NCBI GenBank assembly: GCA_016840245.1
Contig: JAEOST010000727.1
Coordinates: 1 to 7,576, forward strand
Direction: 5' to 3'
Origin: Candidatus Thorarchaeota archaeon
GTDB taxonomy: Archaea > Asgardarchaeota > Thorarchaeia > Thorarchaeales > Thorarchaeaceae
DNA: 7,576 nt
Positions 3,868-7,576 of the stretch are shown one piece after another. The position numbers were made by a program, and so were the translations under genes. Positions within the stretch are counted from its first letter, which is position 1, and every line of letters starts with the position of its first letter. Under the pieces are notes generated by a model. It did not search any database. It was given only the letters and a program-made list of their open reading frames with translations, and was not told where the DNA came from.

Positions 3868-6552
3868 CTATTCTCTGTGGGTTCGAAGGTGTTCTATGGC
3901 TGCTCTATAGGTTGCCTTAGCAAGTTGCAGGTCAAGACCTGATTTCTTTGCAAATCTGTCTCTTGCTAGGCCTTCCTGGTCTGGGTCGATCTCTTTTCTG
4001 ACAACCTCTGAAATGGTTCGATATCCACTATCATAGAGCGTTCGTGCCTCTGACCTCAGGATTCCACTAGGTGGTAGTTCTCTAATCCTTGATATCTCAA
4101 GGTCCATCAGGTCACTCTCCGCCAAATCACCCCCTACTCCATAGCGTAGCTGTCGACTGAATTGTACCAACCGTCTGCTGGCCTTCGTATTCTTAGTAGC
4201 ATCAAGGAACTTACTGATGTCTACTGACAGGTTGCTACACGCCTCTATGAAGTACTCGAGGTCTCCTTCTCCAAGATCTGCCCCTCCTATTGGTCGGCCT
4301 CCTACATTGATGGTTCGAGCTATTTGATCTGCCTCTCTAATGACATCTTGAACACTCTTCTCATCTATCCAGCGCGTCAGCACTTCTCTCTTTACAGCCT
4401 CTCGCTGATTGACTAAATCCCTGTACCATTCATCAGGACCCTCTAGACCCGAGGCCTTGACTTCTATGCTTGTTGGCATTGAACTTCTAGGTCTGATTGA
4501 CTGAGGAAGTTCAAAATGAAGGAGCAAATCGATGAGTTCGTCATCGGTCACATTCTCAGTCAATTGATTTAGCGTCTTGCGTACTTTCAGATAGTCTATC
4601 ATTCCAATACCTGAAACAACAGCTAACTTAGCGTCTTTATTCAGTGAGTAGTTGGTATCTTTTTGAATTAATACGCCCTCCTTCACTAACCAATTGAAGA
4701 GAGTTGAGAACATCTTGGCCATTCTTTTCTCATAGTCTTTCTGGATTGTTCCCCTGAAGGTCTCTGTTACTATCTTCAGAATCGACTTCTGTAATGTTAG
4801 TTTGTCTATGGACCGTTTCTTCACAGCCTCTCGCATTATCAGACTTGTCACTAGGGATGGATAGAGGTCTCCTGGGTTTAGAGGTTCTAGTGGTTTATGA
4901 AGTAGAACCTCCTCCATCTCTCTTGCATCTTGAAACTGTCTTGGCTCCAAAAACACCAGGTATACACTTCCCCCATTCTGCATCAAGTGATACTCTCCGA
5001 TTCGTCCTGCAATTTGCAGATACCGAGATCTGGCTGCAATATAGTAGAGGGTCCGATCAAATAGAATTACTACACAGTCAAATGGAAAACTGATTCCTGC
5101 CGTGATTCCTGTGGTTGAAACTACAGTTCTCACTTCTCCTCGCCTGATACTACGCTCAAGCCTTGCCCTGACAGATGCATCCAATCCCGAGTGATGAAAT
5201 GCTGTTCCCTTTGACAGTGGTTCAAGTAGACGAGATGTTATGGGTAGGTTTTCCTCAGGTCCAACAATGCTAGTAACAAGGTCTGATGGAACCTCTCTTG
5301 GACGGCTCTGAGAGAGCCTACAAGCTATAGCTTCTGCATCAAATCGTGAACCAACTACAAAGAGGACCGACTTCTCAGAAAAATCTCCAATATGTTGAAA
5401 GACTGCATCCACAGCACGGTCAGCTTCAAATTCAGAACGCTGTGTTCCATCACTGCTTGTAATTTCCACCGATTTGCTGTCCCCTGTCACAATGAATTCA
5501 TCTGGAGTGAGTCTGAAGCTTGGTCTGAAGACCCTTGCATCGAGCCACCTCTCAATCTCCTCAGTCACCCCAAAGCGAGAGGACAGAGTCAACATCTGCA
5601 TGTCATCCTTTAGCAATGTGATAAGACAATCGAGTTTCGTACTTCTATCTGTTCCAAGATTTCTAGCTTGAACCACGGGACCTTGTGAATCCAGCTCTGT
5701 AAGCTCATCGATAACAGCTAGACCAAAGTTCTTGGTCCATTCATTGTTCCTAAGCAGTGATGATAGAAAACTCTCAAAAACTGCGACCACAAGATTCGCG
5801 TTCTCAAGCTGATCACTTGATGCTCTATGCTGCCCGTCATGTCTGACTACTGAATATCCCAGCTCTTCAAAGAGTTCTCCATATTCATCAATTATCTGTC
5901 TGTTTAGTGAGGTGTAGGGGGTTAGATAGAGACATCTGATTCCACTCTGTAGTCTGAGGAGTATCACTATCATGGCTAGAAAGGTCTTTCCAGAACCAGG
6001 AGGCATCTGAATGACCAAATTGCCGTCAACGCTTCCAATCTCTCTTAGAAACTTAGCCTGAGCTGGTAACAATGATACAAAGTTCTTGTGTTTCAGAAGT
6101 ATCTTAGCTGCTCTCTGGACATCTGTATCCGTCATTGTAGGACCGATAAGACCACTGATTGCTGATAGAGCAAGCCTACCTTGCTGTGTGATAATAAATT
6201 CTCGATTCTTGCGACCCTTAGTACCTGCTGTAAGTACAAATCCAGCACGCTCTAATTTTGTCATTGTTTCATAAATTGTGCCACCTGAAACCAATGCTTT
6301 TCGTTGTTTCTCATACTGTGCTTGTGTCTGAGTCTTTTCCTTGCTCTTTTGCAATTGAGGTTTCTCCACACCCCCAAGCCTGAGAATACCATCGAAAACC
6401 TCATCCCAACCAAGAGTATGAATCATCTCTCCTGTTTCAGGATTAAGCACTCTGAGGATATCTATTGCATACCTATTACTGAGTGCCTTAAGCTGAGTAC
6501 GCAGCTCCACAAGGCCTTCTTCCTCTCTTCCACGAGTGGTCATAAGAATCAC
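3868..6552 (-). CDS. Winged-helix / Ski2-Hel308-like superfamily 2 helicase fusion
   Basis: An 894-residue protein numbered from GTG 6552; the in-frame ATG at 6543 (Met4) is an equally good start. Residues about 14-135 form a PadR/ArsR-like winged helix: helix LSNRYAIDILRVL at 24-36, a charged Gln/Lys-rich insert at about 63-88, TIYETMTKLERAGFV at 92-106, then a wing and TQQGRLAL. Residues about 150-560 are the helicase core: Q-motif-like PAQ (163-165), motif I PPGSGKT (184-190), Ia LTP (210-212), II DELT (282-285), III-like LSSR (323-326), FHHSG (452-456), V STTGITAGISFP (479-490), VI QIAGRIGE (513-520). Residues 560-800 are helical, resembling the Hel308 winged-helix/ratchet region. Residues 818-894 carry a helix-hairpin-helix-like end (IRELPPSGILRSEARTLYDSGY). 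Walker A and B are intact, but motif VI lacks the usual second Arg (GRAGR becomes GRIGE), and motif III is SSR rather than SAT. Likely a DNA- or RNA-acting ATPase; substrate unknown. Hel308 itself normally has about 700 residues and no N-terminal HTH. Confidence 0.88.
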   Translation of the reverse strand: MILMTTRGREEEGLVELRTQLKALSNRYAIDILRVLNPETGEMIHTLGWDEVFDGILRLGGVEKPQLQKSKEKTQTQAQYEKQRKALVSGGTIYETMTKLERAGFVLTAGTKGRKNREFIITQQGRLALSAISGLIGPTMTDTDVQRAAKILLKHKNFVSLLPAQAKFLREIGSVDGNLVIQMPPGSGKTFLAMIVILLRLQSGIRCLYLTPYTSLNRQIIDEYGELFEELGYSVVRHDGQHRASSDQLENANLVVAVFESFLSSLLRNNEWTKNFGLAVIDELTELDSQGPVVQARNLGTDRSTKLDCLITLLKDDMQMLTLSSRFGVTEEIERWLDARVFRPSFRLTPDEFIVTGDSKSVEITSSDGTQRSEFEADRAVDAVFQHIGDFSEKSVLFVVGSRFDAEAIACRLSQSRPREVPSDLVTSIVGPEENLPITSRLLEPLSKGTAFHHSGLDASVRARLERSIRRGEVRTVVSTTGITAGISFPFDCVVILFDRTLYYIAARSRYLQIAGRIGEYHLMQNGGSVYLVFLEPRQFQDAREMEEVLLHKPLEPLNPGDLYPSLVTSLIMREAVKKRSIDKLTLQKSILKIVTETFRGTIQKDYEKRMAKMFSTLFNWLVKEGVLIQKDTNYSLNKDAKLAVVSGIGMIDYLKVRKTLNQLTENVTDDELIDLLLHFELPQSIRPRSSMPTSIEVKASGLEGPDEWYRDLVNQREAVKREVLTRWIDEKSVQDVIREADQIARTINVGGRPIGGADLGEGDLEYFIEACSNLSVDISKFLDATKNTKASRRLVQFSRQLRYGVGGDLAESDLMDLEISRIRELPPSGILRSEARTLYDSGYRTISEVVRKEIDPDQEGLARDRFAKKSGLDLQLAKATYRAAIEHLRTHRE

Positions 6553-6570
6553 TCGTCATTACCGAGTTAG

Positions 6571-6579
6571 AGTATAAGG
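6571..6579 (-). promoter_or_regulatory. TATA-like box for the helicase gene
   Basis: Read on the minus strand this is CCTTATACT. A transcript starting about 25 bp away would begin near 6549, just ahead of ATG 6543, giving a nearly leaderless mRNA. Inference from spacing only. Confidence 0.35.
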
Positions 6580-6649
6580 CCTTTACCTCTCTTCATCGAG
6601 ATAATACTAGGTCTTTTCTTCTCACGTGAATTCTTTACAATTACAGCAC

Positions 6650-6656
6650 GAGGTGA
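6650..6656 (+). promoter_or_regulatory. Shine-Dalgarno GAGGTGA for the SepF-like gene
   Basis: GAGGTGA matches the archaeal 16S 3' tail over seven bases and sits 5 nt before GTG 6662. It argues against the longer in-frame start at GTG 6626, which has no such site. Confidence 0.65.
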
Positions 6657-6661
6657 AGTCA

Positions 6662-7069
6662 GTGCGATTCTCGCTCAGAAGAAGAACCACAGATGATACA
6701 TCCACAGAAGCGACCTCAGATAGTCGGACATACCCAGGACTGGGTCTTTTCTCTCCGGCAATGGATACTTGCCATGATGATCCAACAAAAGACTGTAAGA
6801 AACTTGCAGAGCTGCAGGAGGTCTTTATCCGATCCAAGAAACTCGAGTCACTCGAGGATGTCTCGTATGTTGTGAATCAGGTGCGTGATGGCAGTATTGT
6901 GCTCCTTGATATAACTACACTCAACAACAATCGCGATCAGGGTAGAATTGAACTCAAGAGAATTATAGAACGAATACGCGGTGAAACACGCTGCTTTAGA
7001 GCTGATATAGCTCTTATCAACGACAATTGTGTCATTGTAACACCCGCTTTTGTCCGAATGGGGTCATGA
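6662..7069 (+). CDS. sepF: SepF-like cell division protein
   Basis: A 135-residue protein numbered from GTG 6662; starting at GTG 6626 would give 147. The N-terminus MRFSLRRR is basic and could be a short membrane-contacting segment like that of SepF. A low-complexity Ser/Thr/Asp linker (about 9-40) follows. The C-terminal domain (about 54-131) shows the SepF pattern: strand VFIRS, helix, then GSIVLLDIT (77-85), an amphipathic helix ELKRIIERI, and a closing strand VIVTP (124-128). In archaea with FtsZ, SepF anchors FtsZ to the membrane. FtsZ is not in this window. The usual Gly-rich turn before the last strands is replaced by CFRADIALIND, so membership in a SepF paralogue group is possible. 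Converges on the fttA gene with a 6-bp gap; divergent from the helicase gene. Confidence 0.8.
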   Translation: MRFSLRRRTTDDTSTEATSDSRTYPGLGLFSPAMDTCHDDPTKDCKKLAELQEVFIRSKKLESLEDVSYVVNQVRDGSIVLLDITTLNNNRDQGRIELKRIIERIRGETRCFRADIALINDNCVIVTPAFVRMGS

Positions 7070-7075
7070 GAATAT

Positions 7076-7576
7076 CTATCGTAACTTGATATTCTCCGTC
7101 ACCATCAATGCTTTCGTATCAATATTTAGTGCTTTATGAATAGTTGACGCTAGATTGAGAGTCTTTGACGCCTCGCCATGGCATGTAAGAATTCGTTCAG
7201 GTATTGGACTCACACGTTTGACAAAGTTCAGAATCTGTTTTCTATCCGAGTGGCCTGAGAATCCCTCAACAGTTTCTACGTGCATATTGATTGGTACGAC
7301 TGCTGTCTTTCCATCTCGATTACGCATCTGTACTTCTTTCCATCCCTTCTGGATTCGTCTTCCAAGTGTACCCTCACCCTGATATGATACAAACATCAGT
7401 GTATTCTTTGCATCAGGGGCAAGAAGCCTGAAGTATTCTACACTTGGACCACCTGCTAACATACCTGAGGTAGCCATGATGATACAAGGCTCTCCCTCGA
7501 CAATCTCCTCACGCTGGTCTGGATTGTCAACCTGGACAAATATTTCACTCAAGAATGGATTAACGCCTTGATGGAA
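7076..7576 (-). CDS. fttA: aCPSF1/FttA beta-CASP ribonuclease, C-terminal part (5' end outside window)
   Basis: The open frame runs to the window edge, giving the last 166 residues of a protein normally about 640 long (two KH domains, metallo-beta-lactamase core with inserted beta-CASP domain). Visible: GEPCIIMATSGMLAGGPSVE, VSYQGEGTLGRRIQ, the metal-site motif FSGHSD (His at fragment residue 109, motif B) and CHGE (His at 133, motif C), then SKTLNLASTIHK and the C-terminus ENIKLR. These match the archaeal KH-CPSF group (aCPSF1), which cleaves nascent RNA downstream of U-rich tracts and drives transcription termination, rather than the bacterial RNase J group. A TTG at 7552 in the frame is only an internal Leu codon. 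Catalytic residues from the N-terminal half (such as the HxHxDH motif) are not in the window. Confidence 0.94.
   Translation of the reverse strand, partial: FHQGVNPFLSEIFVQVDNPDQREEIVEGEPCIIMATSGMLAGGPSVEYFRLLAPDAKNTLMFVSYQGEGTLGRRIQKGWKEVQMRNRDGKTAVVPINMHVETVEGFSGHSDRKQILNFVKRVSPIPERILTCHGEASKTLNLASTIHKALNIDTKALMVTENIKLR

Noticed and set aside
4794..6570. Several 60-99 codon plus-strand ORFs opposite the helicase gene
   Set aside because: Shadows of the long helicase frame; none has family-like motifs.
6626..6661. Longer SepF start at GTG 6626
   Set aside because: No SD upstream, the extra 12 residues (MNSLQLQHEVKS) are not SepF-like, and they overlap the excellent SD that serves GTG 6662.
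6774..6800. C-box-like ATGATGA suggesting a C/D guide RNA
   Set aside because: It lies within the SepF coding frame and no convincing D box (CTGA) plus C'/D' pair follows at the right distance.
7076..7552. Complete 158-aa protein starting at TTG 7552
   Set aside because: The frame continues upstream to the window edge with aCPSF1-like residues (FHQGVNPF), so this is the end of a longer gene.

Overview
The window looks archaeal. Evidence: eL37 beside an LSm protein, a stand-alone Tma20/MCT-1 type PUA protein, an aCPSF1/FttA-type beta-CASP ribonuclease, a SepF-like division protein, a Ski2/Hel308-like helicase, and a tRNA gene interrupted by bulge-helix-bulge (BHB) introns. Shine-Dalgarno sites are mixed with starts that look leaderless, and GTG starts are used. 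My impression from the protein styles is an Asgard-type (Thorarchaeia-like) lineage, but this rests on memory of such proteins and was not searched.

Layout: (1) Positions 1-122 hold the 3' part of a tRNA-Ala(GGC) gene with two introns. One is a canonical 37/38 anticodon-loop intron and the other is a rarer T-arm intron at 53/54. (2) 220-1404 (+) encodes a membrane-anchored Asp-box (Ycf48/BNR-like) beta-propeller. (3) 1405-1681 is a 277-bp spacer with promoter-like boxes, a small inverted repeat and a possible 39-codon leaderless ORF. (4) 1682-2728 (+) encodes a HEAT-like helical protein with a C-terminal cysteine cluster and a Tyr/Glu-rich tail, function unknown. (5) 2731-3183 (-) is the compact lsm-rpl37e operon, divergent from (6) the PUA protein at 3354-3860 (+). 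(7) 3868-6552 (-) encodes a large fusion of a winged-helix domain with a Ski2/Hel308-like helicase whose motif VI is altered. (8) 6662-7069 (+) encodes the SepF-like protein, tail-to-tail with (9) the 3' end of the fttA/aCPSF1 gene, which runs off the right edge.

Most genes are information-processing housekeeping: RNA processing and translation (tRNA, LSm, eL37, PUA), 3'-end formation (FttA) and cell division (SepF). They are packed very tightly, with three tail-to-tail pairs separated by only 2, 7 and 6 bp. No CRISPR array, insertion sequence, transposase or defence island is visible. The most distinctive items are the double-intron tRNA, the winged-helix/helicase fusion with a non-canonical motif VI, and the unrecognised HEAT plus cysteine-cluster protein.
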